64,000 nucleotides of DNA, taken from Lachnospiraceae bacterium. GTDB lineage: Bacteria; Bacillota; Clostridia; Lachnospirales; Lachnospiraceae. The translations under genes and the position numbers were made by a program. Position 1 is the first letter of the stretch, and each line of letters opens with the position of its first letter. Positions 53,288 through 62,493 of this stretch are shown piece after piece. The notes under the pieces were generated by a model. That model saw nothing but the letters and a program-made list of their open reading frames with translations, was not told the DNA's origin and made no database searches. The DNA lies in contig JAFWLM010000005.1 of assembly GCA_017511045.1 (NCBI GenBank), forward strand, positions 1-64,000, given 5' to 3'.

Positions 53288-55336
53288 TTACCTCATCAGA
53301 TACTTCCATGCAAATGCATAGGAAGCCATGTACAGTCTCGTCGGAAGGATCTTGTATGCGATGCGCTGCAGCTTTAAGATCGGAGAGAGCTTGACCTTCG
53401 GCGCTGGAAGTGTTCTCCAAAGGGACTTATCAAAGTACTGCTTCCAGAGGAACTTCTTCGGGTGAACACTGTCTGCTTCCCACGGTTTTCCAACCTGCAG
53501 TTCTATAAAATGATAGACCGCAATGTCTTTATATGCCTCATCGATGTCTTCCTGGCTGAAGTAGGATGCTTCTCTGCAGGAGAACATCTTATTGATCTCT
53601 TTATAACTGAACAGCGTATAAAGAGTGGAAAAGTTGACTCTCAGCGGCAGCTGCGCAAGATCTTTCTGCAAAACCTTGATCGCCAGTGACTGGTCCGGTG
53701 CAAAAGACAGCACCTGCGCATCCTCCTGCATTCCTTTGATCAGACGTTCTCTGCACGCATTTGCTCTCCAGGCCTTAAGATCAAAGGCCATGATACCGGC
53801 ATTATAGGTCAGATCCTCATGAGAGATCCCGACTTTAGCACGGTACTTATCATGATAAATGGCAGGGACCATCGCTAAGGATCTACCTCCGAAATCGAAC
53901 TCCGTGATCTCATCCAGTCTTCCGCGGATCACGGTATCAGAATCCACATAAAGGATCCGTTCCACTTCTTCCGGCAGTTCATCCAGCACGAAAAGCTTAA
54001 AGTATGTCGCATAGTTTCCGCGGAACTTCGGAGCTCCGGCATCCTCTAAGATCTTCACCTGTCTTGCGGTGTCGATATAAGAAGTGCTGCGTCCGAACAT
54101 CTTTGCTGTCTCATCGATCTTCTGTTTGTTTCCTTCCGAAATACCATCGTCAATTATAAAGATATTTATGTCCTTTATGTGTTTATTCCGGTCAAGCAGG
54201 GACAGAAGGGAAACGCCCAGATAAGGGGCATAATAATCATTTGCCTGATATAAAATGTTTAAGGGCTTAAGGACCTCATACTCTTTTCCGTAGTATTCGG
54301 TGCAGATATAATTCGGATCATAAACCTCAGAAGTTTCAATTGCTTCCGCGTTTTTATTCTTAAGAAATCTCCGGTTCATGTATCTGTGGATCCTGATATA
54401 TGCCCAGTCCTGCAGAATGCTGCGAAGGAATTTCTGCATCTTAAAGACAGCCGGCCGCTTCACAGGATTCGGTGTCCATCCGGCCCAAAGAGAAGAAGCA
54501 AGGATCTCCTGAAATTCTTTCTTTAAAGGATGGGTATTTTTTACTTCCCAAGGCCTGCCTGTCATTGCTCCCATTAAATGGTGAACCACAGGATGTTCCA
54601 TCGCATCTTTCACCTCTTCCGGGGAGGAAAACGCATATGGATTCAGCTGATAAAGCTTAAAGGAAGTCTCCGCACCGAAAATATAGAACCCGCTGTTCAG
54701 ATTGTATTTCACCGGGAGGTAAGCGATCCTTCCCTGAAACACCACGTTCATCAGATCCTGCTCACAGAGATAGTAGCGGGTCCTGCATTTATGAATATGA
54801 TCGACCAGCTGGTCCTGGCAGCGGTTATTGATCCATGCCTCCTGATCAAACAGAATGATGCCGGCATTAAAATAGCGGTCGTCCGGTGTCAGTCCCACCA
54901 TTTCTTTATAGGAATTCAGCGTGCAGTCATAGGTTGCAGCCAGATATGCGCCCTTCATATCAAGTTCTAGAAGCTCATCCAGCGGTCCTTCCACGATCGT
55001 ATCTGCATCCAGCTTAAAGATCCTGTTTCCTTTCAGTTTCAGATCATTCATGACAAACATCGTGAGATAAACCGTATAGACATTCCGGAAGGTCCCGACC
55101 CCGTAACTTTTGATCTTTTCCGTCAGCGGTGCCGTATCGATGACCTCAAGGTCCCTTCCGTATTCACTGCACAGGCTGCTGAACTTCTGAAGGTTTTCTT
55201 CTGAAATACCGCTGTCCAGCAAATAGATATGGATCTCGTCCATATGGCTGTTCGTACGGAAAAGAGATGTCATGGAGACACCTGCGATTGCCGCATAATT
55301 ATCGTCTGTCTGATATAAAACGTTCAGTATTTTCAT
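53288..55336 (-). CDS. tandem GT8 glycosyltransferase (two catalytic domains)
   Basis: 682 residues holding two family 8 glycosyltransferase domains, roughly 1-300 and 345-640. First: MKILNVLYQTDDNYAAIAGVS, the metal-binding DxD as KLDADTIVEG. Second: LNILYQANDYYAPYLGVS, DxD as YVDSDTVIRG. Both end in HHLMG / YHFIE-type histidine motifs before KPWE or RPWE text. No membrane segment; the C-terminal basic region may sit on the membrane. GT8 enzymes are retaining galactosyl- or glucosyltransferases. A single chain with two sites could add two sugars in a row. ATG overlaps the flippase stop. Confidence 0.88.
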   Translation of the reverse strand: MKILNVLYQTDDNYAAIAGVSMTSLFRTNSHMDEIHIYLLDSGISEENLQKFSSLCSEYGRDLEVIDTAPLTEKIKSYGVGTFRNVYTVYLTMFVMNDLKLKGNRIFKLDADTIVEGPLDELLELDMKGAYLAATYDCTLNSYKEMVGLTPDDRYFNAGIILFDQEAWINNRCQDQLVDHIHKCRTRYYLCEQDLMNVVFQGRIAYLPVKYNLNSGFYIFGAETSFKLYQLNPYAFSSPEEVKDAMEHPVVHHLMGAMTGRPWEVKNTHPLKKEFQEILASSLWAGWTPNPVKRPAVFKMQKFLRSILQDWAYIRIHRYMNRRFLKNKNAEAIETSEVYDPNYICTEYYGKEYEVLKPLNILYQANDYYAPYLGVSLLSLLDRNKHIKDINIFIIDDGISEGNKQKIDETAKMFGRSTSYIDTARQVKILEDAGAPKFRGNYATYFKLFVLDELPEEVERILYVDSDTVIRGRLDEITEFDFGGRSLAMVPAIYHDKYRAKVGISHEDLTYNAGIMAFDLKAWRANACRERLIKGMQEDAQVLSFAPDQSLAIKVLQKDLAQLPLRVNFSTLYTLFSYKEINKMFSCREASYFSQEDIDEAYKDIAVYHFIELQVGKPWEADSVHPKKFLWKQYFDKSLWRTLPAPKVKLSPILKLQRIAYKILPTRLYMASYAFAWKYLMR

Positions 55337-56559
55337 CGTTTCCTCAATTTCATTCTGGCCGCAAAAATCAGGATCACATCCTGAACAAAAAGAGCGGCTA
55401 TTAAAGCCCAGTTCGCTCCCTGCATACCGATCTTCGGGATCAGGATCATGCTGAGAGCAAACGCTGCCGCCAGTCCTGCGACCGCACTGACATTTGCGCC
55501 GATATGATCCCGGATCACGATCGCCAGGTTTCCGAGCAGTATCGTGAGCGCAGTCATAACGGATACTACGACCATCGGGATCAGCAAATAGGTATATGCT
55601 GTGATCTCCTCACCGTAAAGGAGATTCAGCCCCCACCTTCCAAGAAAGATGGAGATCAGAATTCCAATTGCAAGGATTCCGAGAAGCATCAGGAAACATC
55701 TGCCGAGGATCTTAAGCAGACCCTTAAAGTCACGTGCCTCCAGCCTGGATGCCAAAAGTGTTGAAAGCGGATTGATGACAAATGTCGCCGCAACCTGAAG
55801 CACCGTCACGGGTGCCATGACCGCAGAATAGATTCCAAGTGTTTCTTTATCAAAATAGCCTCTGACTGCCAGTTTCGGCACGGTCAAAAGCAAGGTGTGT
55901 AAAAAAGTGTAGATCGCATAAGGGAAACATTCCCAAAGCAGAAGAAACGGCTGCTTTCCTTTCAGTACCGGCCGGATCTCCACGACTTTTTTAGAAGCCG
56001 GAATATCATATAAGAACAGCACCAAAAGTGACGCCGCGAGGATCGAAACCAGTGCGATCCGGATCTCTTTTGTGAAATACAGGACCAGACAGAAGATAAG
56101 AAGCGCCGCAATGTTTCGAATACACATGGAGATCCCGGCGATATCCAGTCTCCATTTTTTCTGGAGCGAACCGTAAACAGCATCTGAATAGGAATATACC
56201 ATGATGTAGATCATGTAAAGAAGGATCGATGTTTTTTCCACTCCCTCATAGGCGGAAAGAATGGTCCAGATACACCCGATCACAACAGTCAGAAGGATCG
56301 TCCAGATCTTTGCTCCAAGATATTCCCCGTCACGATATTTATCTTTGATATCAGAAACCTGATAAGTTTTCACACCAAATGCGGCAATGATCAAAAAAAC
56401 ATTGCCACAGGATACGGAAAGCGAAAGGATACCGGAATCTGCGTAGCCGGAAAGCCTGACGACCAGGACCATCATCAGCCACTGGCAGAAAAACATTACG
56501 AAGGTGCCGATCGAATTCCAGACGATATTCTTTTTTATCGAAACGGATCGCTCTTCCAT
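55333..56559 (-). CDS. polysaccharide/oligosaccharide flippase (Wzx type)
   Basis: 408 residues with about twelve helices, no signal peptide. Text such as IVWNSIGTFVMFFCQWLMMVLV and FPYAIYTFLHTLLLTVPKLAVRGYFDKETLGIYS matches the MATE/PST-like polysaccharide exporters. It would flip a polyprenyl-linked oligosaccharide outward. Slightly short of the family (430-500). Four bases after the polytopic protein upstream and overlapping the GT8 start by four. Confidence 0.85.
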   Translation of the reverse strand: MEERSVSIKKNIVWNSIGTFVMFFCQWLMMVLVVRLSGYADSGILSLSVSCGNVFLIIAAFGVKTYQVSDIKDKYRDGEYLGAKIWTILLTVVIGCIWTILSAYEGVEKTSILLYMIYIMVYSYSDAVYGSLQKKWRLDIAGISMCIRNIAALLIFCLVLYFTKEIRIALVSILAASLLVLFLYDIPASKKVVEIRPVLKGKQPFLLLWECFPYAIYTFLHTLLLTVPKLAVRGYFDKETLGIYSAVMAPVTVLQVAATFVINPLSTLLASRLEARDFKGLLKILGRCFLMLLGILAIGILISIFLGRWGLNLLYGEEITAYTYLLIPMVVVSVMTALTILLGNLAIVIRDHIGANVSAVAGLAAAFALSMILIPKIGMQGANWALIAALFVQDVILIFAARMKLRKR

Positions 56560-56563
56560 GAAA

Positions 56564-58435
56564 TCAGAATGCTCTCTTCAGGATCACATGTCCTCCGTTG
56601 ACTTCCACTTTAAATGCGGAATTATTGCTGATCGCCGTCTCATATTCAAACATCTGTCCGTATCTGGTACGGAACTGTTTATCAACATTGTAAAGGTAAA
56701 CATAGGTATATCCGCCGTCGATCAGCGCCTTTTCCCAGTCAGTCTGGCTCATCTCGATCGTCCAGACATCCTTATCAGAGTATGGGAATCCAAGGCTCCA
56801 ACCCATTGCATAGTCATAGGAAAGGGAGACCGGAGTCGCCAGATAATAAGCCTGCTGATATTCGAACCCGTTGCTGTCCTGGGCAATAAAGTAGACCCTG
56901 TCTTTTTCATAGTCCCACTCTTTGGCGATCTCTTCAAAACGATAGAAATCTGCTCTTCTCGAGATCGTTTTTTCCACTGTCTCACTGCAGTTGAACATGT
57001 CGGAAGTCACTCTGGACCATGGGGTGAAGATCAGTACTGCTGCGATCGGAACAAGGATCAGGATGTTTCCGAAACCGCCGAAACGGGCAAAGATCTTTTC
57101 AATGATCATGTACAGGAAGAAGATCGTACATCCCATGATAAAAGTGAACATATAGCGTTCAAAGGATGCCAGATTCTCGCCTTCATATTCCGTGAACAGA
57201 TGAATATACATATAAAGCAGAGCTGCGGCATATAAGATGTATCCGGCGATCATAAAGATCGACATGAGGATCATTCTAACGCGCTCTCTTGCTCCTTTTG
57301 CAAGCAGGATCACGATAAATGCCATGACTGCAAAAACGATCGCCCATACGATGAAGGAGATCTTGATCGTTGCATTTTCCGGCACTTTGCTTAAAGCGGC
57401 CATGAAGTTTGATGTGATCGAGCCGGAGGCAGCCACATCCTGTCCCGACGGTTCGATATAATCAAACACCTGCATCATATGATTTGCAGAAGTAAAGAGT
57501 CTCCATGACAGATAGGATGCTGCCGAGATCACGATATAAAAGACCGGCATAAGCCATCCGCCTTTTCTGCACATTTTTCCGAATTCCGCTCTTTTAAAGA
57601 GCAGCGCATCAAATACGATCATGATCAGCAGCATCAGGGCAAATGCCTCACTGCCCGGCCGGATCAGGATCATAACAGCGCTTCCCATTCCAAGGATAAA
57701 GTAAGTGACCTTGTCCTGATCGCTCGTGAAATAATGATACAAAAGGAAAGCAAAGGTCACTGCCATTGCCGCATCAATATAGAGCGTATTGTATGGAATG
57801 ATATAGGTCGCAAACAGCCACGGAACAAAGAGCACGAACGGGATCAGGAAGATGCCGTATACAAAGCGTTTCCAGCTGATCCTTCTGAAGATCGGCAGCA
57901 GCATGGAAACAACAAACACATCCATGCCTTTTAACATATCGCACTCGTTGACCTGGTCCCTTAAAGAAGTGAACAGATAGCAGAACAGGGAGATGCCCGG
58001 CTGATATCCTGCACCGTGTGTTGTTGAACCTTTGATGTTTGCAAAACCATCAAAGATCATATAGTTTTTCACCGTAAGACCCCAGTGGGTAAACTCATCG
58101 AATCTGGAAAGCAGACGTCCGTCGGTCATGTAATAGATGAGGACCAGTGCCGCCAGGAAAAAGACAAAGCCGAAATTCAGGACATTGGAAACATAGTCTT
58201 TCATCTCTCTGCGGATAATACTCTTCGTAAGCCCGGCAAGGAAAAGGATACCGGAACAGCCGATAAAGACGATGACTCCGAGCTTCATATGCCCAAACAA
58301 TCCTGCGATATAAAGGATCAGGATCGAGGAAAAAACCGACAGCGGCATCATAACGGCAAATTTCCGTTTAAAGAGTCCGCTGTAACCTGCTGCCATTGCA
58401 ATTAGTGCCAAACATATAAAAATAAAAAATTTCAT
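56564..58435 (-). CDS. polytopic membrane protein, probable GT-C-fold glycosyltransferase
   Basis: 623 residues with at least eleven helices and a C-terminal soluble part from about 490. Not recognised by name. An outer loop after helix 4 has DEFTHWGLTVKNYMIFDGF, the kind of acidic loop seen in GT-C enzymes that use polyprenyl-phosphate sugars. The C-terminal domain (VDKQFRTRYGQMFEYE) resembles the extracytoplasmic tails of ArnT/PMT-type proteins. A Wzy polymerase role is the alternative. One base separates it from the upstream gene. Confidence 0.65.
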   Translation of the reverse strand: MKFFIFICLALIAMAAGYSGLFKRKFAVMMPLSVFSSILILYIAGLFGHMKLGVIVFIGCSGILFLAGLTKSIIRREMKDYVSNVLNFGFVFFLAALVLIYYMTDGRLLSRFDEFTHWGLTVKNYMIFDGFANIKGSTTHGAGYQPGISLFCYLFTSLRDQVNECDMLKGMDVFVVSMLLPIFRRISWKRFVYGIFLIPFVLFVPWLFATYIIPYNTLYIDAAMAVTFAFLLYHYFTSDQDKVTYFILGMGSAVMILIRPGSEAFALMLLIMIVFDALLFKRAEFGKMCRKGGWLMPVFYIVISAASYLSWRLFTSANHMMQVFDYIEPSGQDVAASGSITSNFMAALSKVPENATIKISFIVWAIVFAVMAFIVILLAKGARERVRMILMSIFMIAGYILYAAALLYMYIHLFTEYEGENLASFERYMFTFIMGCTIFFLYMIIEKIFARFGGFGNILILVPIAAVLIFTPWSRVTSDMFNCSETVEKTISRRADFYRFEEIAKEWDYEKDRVYFIAQDSNGFEYQQAYYLATPVSLSYDYAMGWSLGFPYSDKDVWTIEMSQTDWEKALIDGGYTYVYLYNVDKQFRTRYGQMFEYETAISNNSAFKVEVNGGHVILKRAF

Positions 58436-58436
58436 C

Positions 58437-60215
58437 TTATCTTTCCTGTAATTGATATACGGTGAACGGGGTTTCTTCTATGTCTATTGTTTCTATGGTT
58501 TCCATGGCTGCATCCGGATATGCTTCCCGGTAAAAATCCAGCCAATAGGAAATGTCTGTATCCTGAAAAGCGATCAGGTAGACCTTTTGGTTTTCTATGA
58601 TCCCTTTTTCTATATCATCGATTCCGAAACGGTTCCAGATCTCTCTGCTCTGCGCCATCTTCGCAGTCCAGCCGCCGGGCCAATAAAGGTTTTGGAGGCT
58701 GTTATCCACTTTATGTACATTAAATCCAAGTCCGTTTACGATCTCAGATTCACAGATATAAAGATTCTCCGGTCTGCTTTCGCACCAATCCTCCAGAGCG
58801 CTTCGGACCGTTCCGGACGTCAGGGAGCCTTCTACTGTCTTTTTAACTTTTGCATATCCGCCGGCACATCCGGCTGCAAGCGCAAAAGCTAAAATGACTG
58901 CTCCGATCACAGGGAACACCATACGCATACTGCGGGAAAAGGCTGTTGCCTTCATCGAAAGGAATTCCCCGATCTCCTCCGCATTATCGATCAGCAATGC
59001 CGCAGCGAATAAAAGGTCCGCTGCCCAGATTCCCATGGTTACACGGGAAGTCGGCTTTCCCATATAGATCATCCAGAGCCACGGGATCAGGCTTGTGACC
59101 ACTCCCAGGATCACTGCAGCCGCCACCCGCCATTTTTTCCGGAACAGAGCAGCCAGCAATATTATAATAAAAGATGCCGCACATATCCAGTTCACAGGCG
59201 CATAAGTTTTCAGCGTCAGATTCACGGGAAGTGCTTTCAGGGTTTCAGCGATCCTCTTTCCGGCCGGCATCGTTTCCGCATATTCCGCGACCCGGTGATC
59301 AGCGATCTGTGAGAGTGCATCCTCCGGAACGCCGTCCTGAAACTCCAGATAGTATTTTTCATACATGTATTCCCTGGCTTCGGAAATGTTCAGTGAGGAA
59401 TAAAAATCCCCGTTTTTCTCATATTCCGGAAGGCCGTAGAAATCATAAAGGGTGGTTCGGGCATCGTTAAATACTAAAAAAGTCTGCCATTCTTTGCTCT
59501 GATACTGCGCATTATGCATCAATTCCATACCGCCAAGCCCGACAAACAGGATGACCGGAAAGATCAGCATCCGGATCACATTGCCTTTTTGAAAGGCCGG
59601 CTTTTTGCAGAAGAACTTGTAGATAAAAACTGCCCCCGCTAAAGGAAGCAGCATAAACAGCGTCCTCGCACGTATTGCATAGGCGGTCCAGAGCATCAGG
59701 AATGCCGCCAGATAATTGAGCGCCACATTCACTTTTGAACTCTGATCCTTGATCGTTGCAAAATAAAAGATCCCTGTCGCAGCGAGAACCGCAGCGCACA
59801 TGGAATAGTGAACCGTCAGGACCATTTTTGCCATGCAAAGCCAGAACAGCAGCATAAACAGGATCATGAAGATCACTTTATATCGGATCTTTTCCACATT
59901 TGATGCAATGCGGAAATTAACAACAAGCAGGCAGAGGACAAAACATCCTGCAAGCAGGAAGAAATGCCAGTTCACGGAAGGGATCCAGGTAAATAAGACC
60001 GTAAGGATCCAGGCAAGCGGATACTTCATATAGACAACATGCGCATCCGGGGTTCCCGTGTAGGCTCCGTTCAGAACGGTCGCTATAAAAGGATCGTCAA
60101 TAACACCATATGTGAAATCATACAGAAGGATGACGACCGCAAAAAACAATGCTGTCAGTATAAATGCCAGAAGCACATTCAGGCCGGCACCTTTTTTTGT
60201 ATTGTTATCGATCAT
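58437..60215 (-). CDS. polytopic membrane protein, probable glycosyltransferase or polymerase
   Basis: 592 residues, about twelve helices, then an outer C-terminal domain of about 120 residues. Not recognised by name. The first outer loop is VIDDPFIATVLNGAYTGTPDAHVVYMKYPLAW, with the adjacent Asp pair and Pro where GT-C proteins carry their catalytic base. Together with its neighbour it may form the membrane elongation step for the surface polymer. Overlaps the DUF2304 stop by four bases. Confidence 0.65.
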   Translation of the reverse strand: MIDNNTKKGAGLNVLLAFILTALFFAVVILLYDFTYGVIDDPFIATVLNGAYTGTPDAHVVYMKYPLAWILTVLFTWIPSVNWHFFLLAGCFVLCLLVVNFRIASNVEKIRYKVIFMILFMLLFWLCMAKMVLTVHYSMCAAVLAATGIFYFATIKDQSSKVNVALNYLAAFLMLWTAYAIRARTLFMLLPLAGAVFIYKFFCKKPAFQKGNVIRMLIFPVILFVGLGGMELMHNAQYQSKEWQTFLVFNDARTTLYDFYGLPEYEKNGDFYSSLNISEAREYMYEKYYLEFQDGVPEDALSQIADHRVAEYAETMPAGKRIAETLKALPVNLTLKTYAPVNWICAASFIIILLAALFRKKWRVAAAVILGVVTSLIPWLWMIYMGKPTSRVTMGIWAADLLFAAALLIDNAEEIGEFLSMKATAFSRSMRMVFPVIGAVILAFALAAGCAGGYAKVKKTVEGSLTSGTVRSALEDWCESRPENLYICESEIVNGLGFNVHKVDNSLQNLYWPGGWTAKMAQSREIWNRFGIDDIEKGIIENQKVYLIAFQDTDISYWLDFYREAYPDAAMETIETIDIEETPFTVYQLQER

Positions 60216-60571
60216 TTCTGCTCGTTTTCGTTTCCTTTTTTGAGCTGCCCTTCCAGATATGCAACCTTCTGGATCAGATCACGGATCTTTTTTCTCGTGG
60301 AAAAAACAGACATCGTGAGGGAATAGATGATGATCATCAGGAAAATACCCGCAAGGAACAGGACCATATTGACCGGATCATAAACACCGATCAAATGGGA
60401 GAACCAGTCCATCAGGGATGGAATCGCCGCAAAAAGAATGATCAGCACAAAAACAACCAGCCAGGGCATTGCGATCCGCAGCCCGAGGCGGTCCTTTTTG
60501 ATCAATACTGTCGTAAAAATAATTGCAAGCACTGCGACAATGATGACAATGATCTGTATTCTAAGGCTCAT
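60212..60571 (-). CDS. DUF2304 family membrane protein
   Basis: 119 residues with three helices (IQIIVIIVAVLAIIFTTVLI, LVVFVLIILFAAIPSL, VLFLAGIFLMIIIYSLTMSVF) and a charged coiled tail. DUF2304 proteins are often encoded next to a DPM1-like GT2, as here, and are thought to anchor or assist it at the membrane. Four-base overlaps with both neighbours. Confidence 0.88.
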   Translation of the reverse strand: MSLRIQIIVIIVAVLAIIFTTVLIKKDRLGLRIAMPWLVVFVLIILFAAIPSLMDWFSHLIGVYDPVNMVLFLAGIFLMIIIYSLTMSVFSTRKKIRDLIQKVAYLEGQLKKGNENEQK

Positions 60572-61272
60572 TTCTTCTTACGTCCTCCTATTGCTTCAAT
60601 CACGATTCCCAGACTAACTTTCACCATGTAGAACAAGGCACTTAAAGGGTTTGACAGAGAGGATCTTCCGCCCTGTCTTGCACGCATTTCAACCGCAGTC
60701 TCCTTAACGGTAAATCCGGAGGCAATCAGTCCCGTTGTTGATTCCGGTTCCGGATAATCCCAGGGATATTTCCGGGCAAAGACTTCGATCACCGCTCTGT
60801 TGCACAATCTTAATCCTGAAGTCGGGTCTGTGATCTTTGTTCCGGTTAAAACATGGATCAGCCCGGACAGCCAGCGGATCGCAAATCGTCTTAATGCGGT
60901 GGACTGAAACCCTTTTTTATCGATATACCTTGAGCCGATGACCATGTCGCAGTTCTCTGCCGACAGCACAGCCATGAGCTTCACAAGGGATTCTGCCTTA
61001 TGCTGTCCGTCACCATCGATCTGAACGGCAATATCGTAGCCTTCTTCCAGCGCGTACTGGTATCCGGTCTGCACTGCCCCTCCGATCCCGAGGTTCGATG
61101 CGAGATCCAGATAGTTCAGCCCCTCTTCTTCGCAGACTTCTTTGGTGTTATCCGTGGAAGCATCATTGATAATGATATAGTCAAATCCCGGTGCGTTTTC
61201 TTTGATGTCAGCGACCACAGAACTTAAGTTTTCTGCTTCATTAAAGGCAGGAATGATCACCAGTTTTTTCAT
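60568..61272 (-). CDS. family 2 glycosyltransferase (DPM1-like)
   Basis: 234 residues, no transmembrane helix. GT-A fold: VIIPAFNEAENLSSVV, NDASTDNT, and the metal-binding VQIDGDGQHK near 92. DPM1-like proteins move mannose or glucose from a nucleotide sugar to polyprenyl phosphate, feeding GT-C enzymes. The two polytopic proteins downstream would be the users. Confidence 0.9.
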   Translation of the reverse strand: MKKLVIIPAFNEAENLSSVVADIKENAPGFDYIIINDASTDNTKEVCEEEGLNYLDLASNLGIGGAVQTGYQYALEEGYDIAVQIDGDGQHKAESLVKLMAVLSAENCDMVIGSRYIDKKGFQSTALRRFAIRWLSGLIHVLTGTKITDPTSGLRLCNRAVIEVFARKYPWDYPEPESTTGLIASGFTVKETAVEMRARQGGRSSLSNPLSALFYMVKVSLGIVIEAIGGRKKK

Positions 61273-62492
61273 TGCTGCCCTCCTGTGATCACTTCTAAGA
61301 TCTTATCGATACTTTTATCCCGTTCAAAATGCTCCTGCTGGTACAGATAAGCATTCTTTCCCATTTGATCCCGCGCTGCCTGATCCATGTGGTAGAGCGT
61401 TTTGATGTTTTCCGCAAGCTGCGAAGCATCGTCCGGATCTGAGGTCAGTCCGCACTCTGCACGGTGAATAATATCGTTGATCTCCCCTTCCATCGCGATC
61501 AGGAGAGGTTTCCCCGAAGCCATATAGCTCATGACCTTAGCAGGGATCGAATAATCCTCTACGCCTTCGGATTTCAATGTGGCGATCAGCGCATCGGCGA
61601 TATCCGCATACTCCGGCATTTCTCCGATCGGACGGAAGCCTTCAAAAAAGAACAGCTCCTGAAGTTCTTTTTTCTCCACGCTTTCTTTGAGATCATTGAA
61701 ACTCATGCCGTCTCCGACAATGATAAATTTGATATCTGTATAGCCTTCTTTTTTCAAAAGCTGTGCGGCATCTGTCACCATATCGAAATTCTGGGCCGGG
61801 GAAATATTCCCGGTAAATACGATATGGAAACCGCCTTCAAAACGAGCTCTCAAAGCTTCGCTGCTCTTTCTTTCCTCATATAGCTTTTCCGGAGACTGCG
61901 GCACAAAGGTCACATTGTCTTCCGACCGGCCCAGTTTCTCAATAAAATACTGCCTCATTTTTTCTGAAACGGTGATCAGCCTGTCCGGTTTTTTATAAAT
62001 ATTCATCGAGATGCTGTACATCATCTTTCTGAGCAGTTTACTTTTGATATCCAGAACAGAATAAAGATTCTGTGGCCAGATATCCAGGATGTACATAGTG
62101 GTATCGATCTTCTTTTTCTTTCCGATGCGAAGACCTGCCGCTGCCATCATGACCGGTGAGAGCTGATAGATAAAGACTTTATCATAATGGTTTTTCATCA
62201 GCTTTCCGGCTCTTAGATAACTTGCAACGGGAAATGTGACATAGTTTAAAAAGATCCGGAGGTTGGAATTATTTCCCCTCTTGATCTCAAAGGTCCGGTA
62301 GATTTTTACGCTGCCATGATCTTCTTCTTTTACGGAATGAGAGTCATAGCCTTCAAAGAACTGACCCGCCGGATAATTCGGCTGGCCGCAGAGGACATCG
62401 ACCTCTGCCCCGCGCTCAATGAAGCCGTCCACGATATCGTTGATTCTGAAGTTTTCCGGCCAGTAATGCTGGCAGACGACCAATATCTTCAT
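61269..62492 (-). CDS. GT4 glycosyltransferase, WbuB-like
   Basis: 407 residues, GT-B fold: N-terminal VVCQHYWPENFRINDIVDGF and CGQPNYPAGQ, C-terminal donor-binding HIVFTGNISPAQNF and DYSIPAKVMSYMASGKPLL with the conserved acidic residue before it. The opening strongly resembles WbuB proteins, predicted L-fucosamine transferases, which are encoded beside the FnlC/WbjD epimerase, as here. ATG overlaps the upstream GT2 start region by four bases at the other end. Confidence 0.82.
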   Translation of the reverse strand: MKILVVCQHYWPENFRINDIVDGFIERGAEVDVLCGQPNYPAGQFFEGYDSHSVKEEDHGSVKIYRTFEIKRGNNSNLRIFLNYVTFPVASYLRAGKLMKNHYDKVFIYQLSPVMMAAAGLRIGKKKKIDTTMYILDIWPQNLYSVLDIKSKLLRKMMYSISMNIYKKPDRLITVSEKMRQYFIEKLGRSEDNVTFVPQSPEKLYEERKSSEALRARFEGGFHIVFTGNISPAQNFDMVTDAAQLLKKEGYTDIKFIIVGDGMSFNDLKESVEKKELQELFFFEGFRPIGEMPEYADIADALIATLKSEGVEDYSIPAKVMSYMASGKPLLIAMEGEINDIIHRAECGLTSDPDDASQLAENIKTLYHMDQAARDQMGKNAYLYQQEHFERDKSIDKILEVITGGQQ

Positions 62493-62493
62493 C

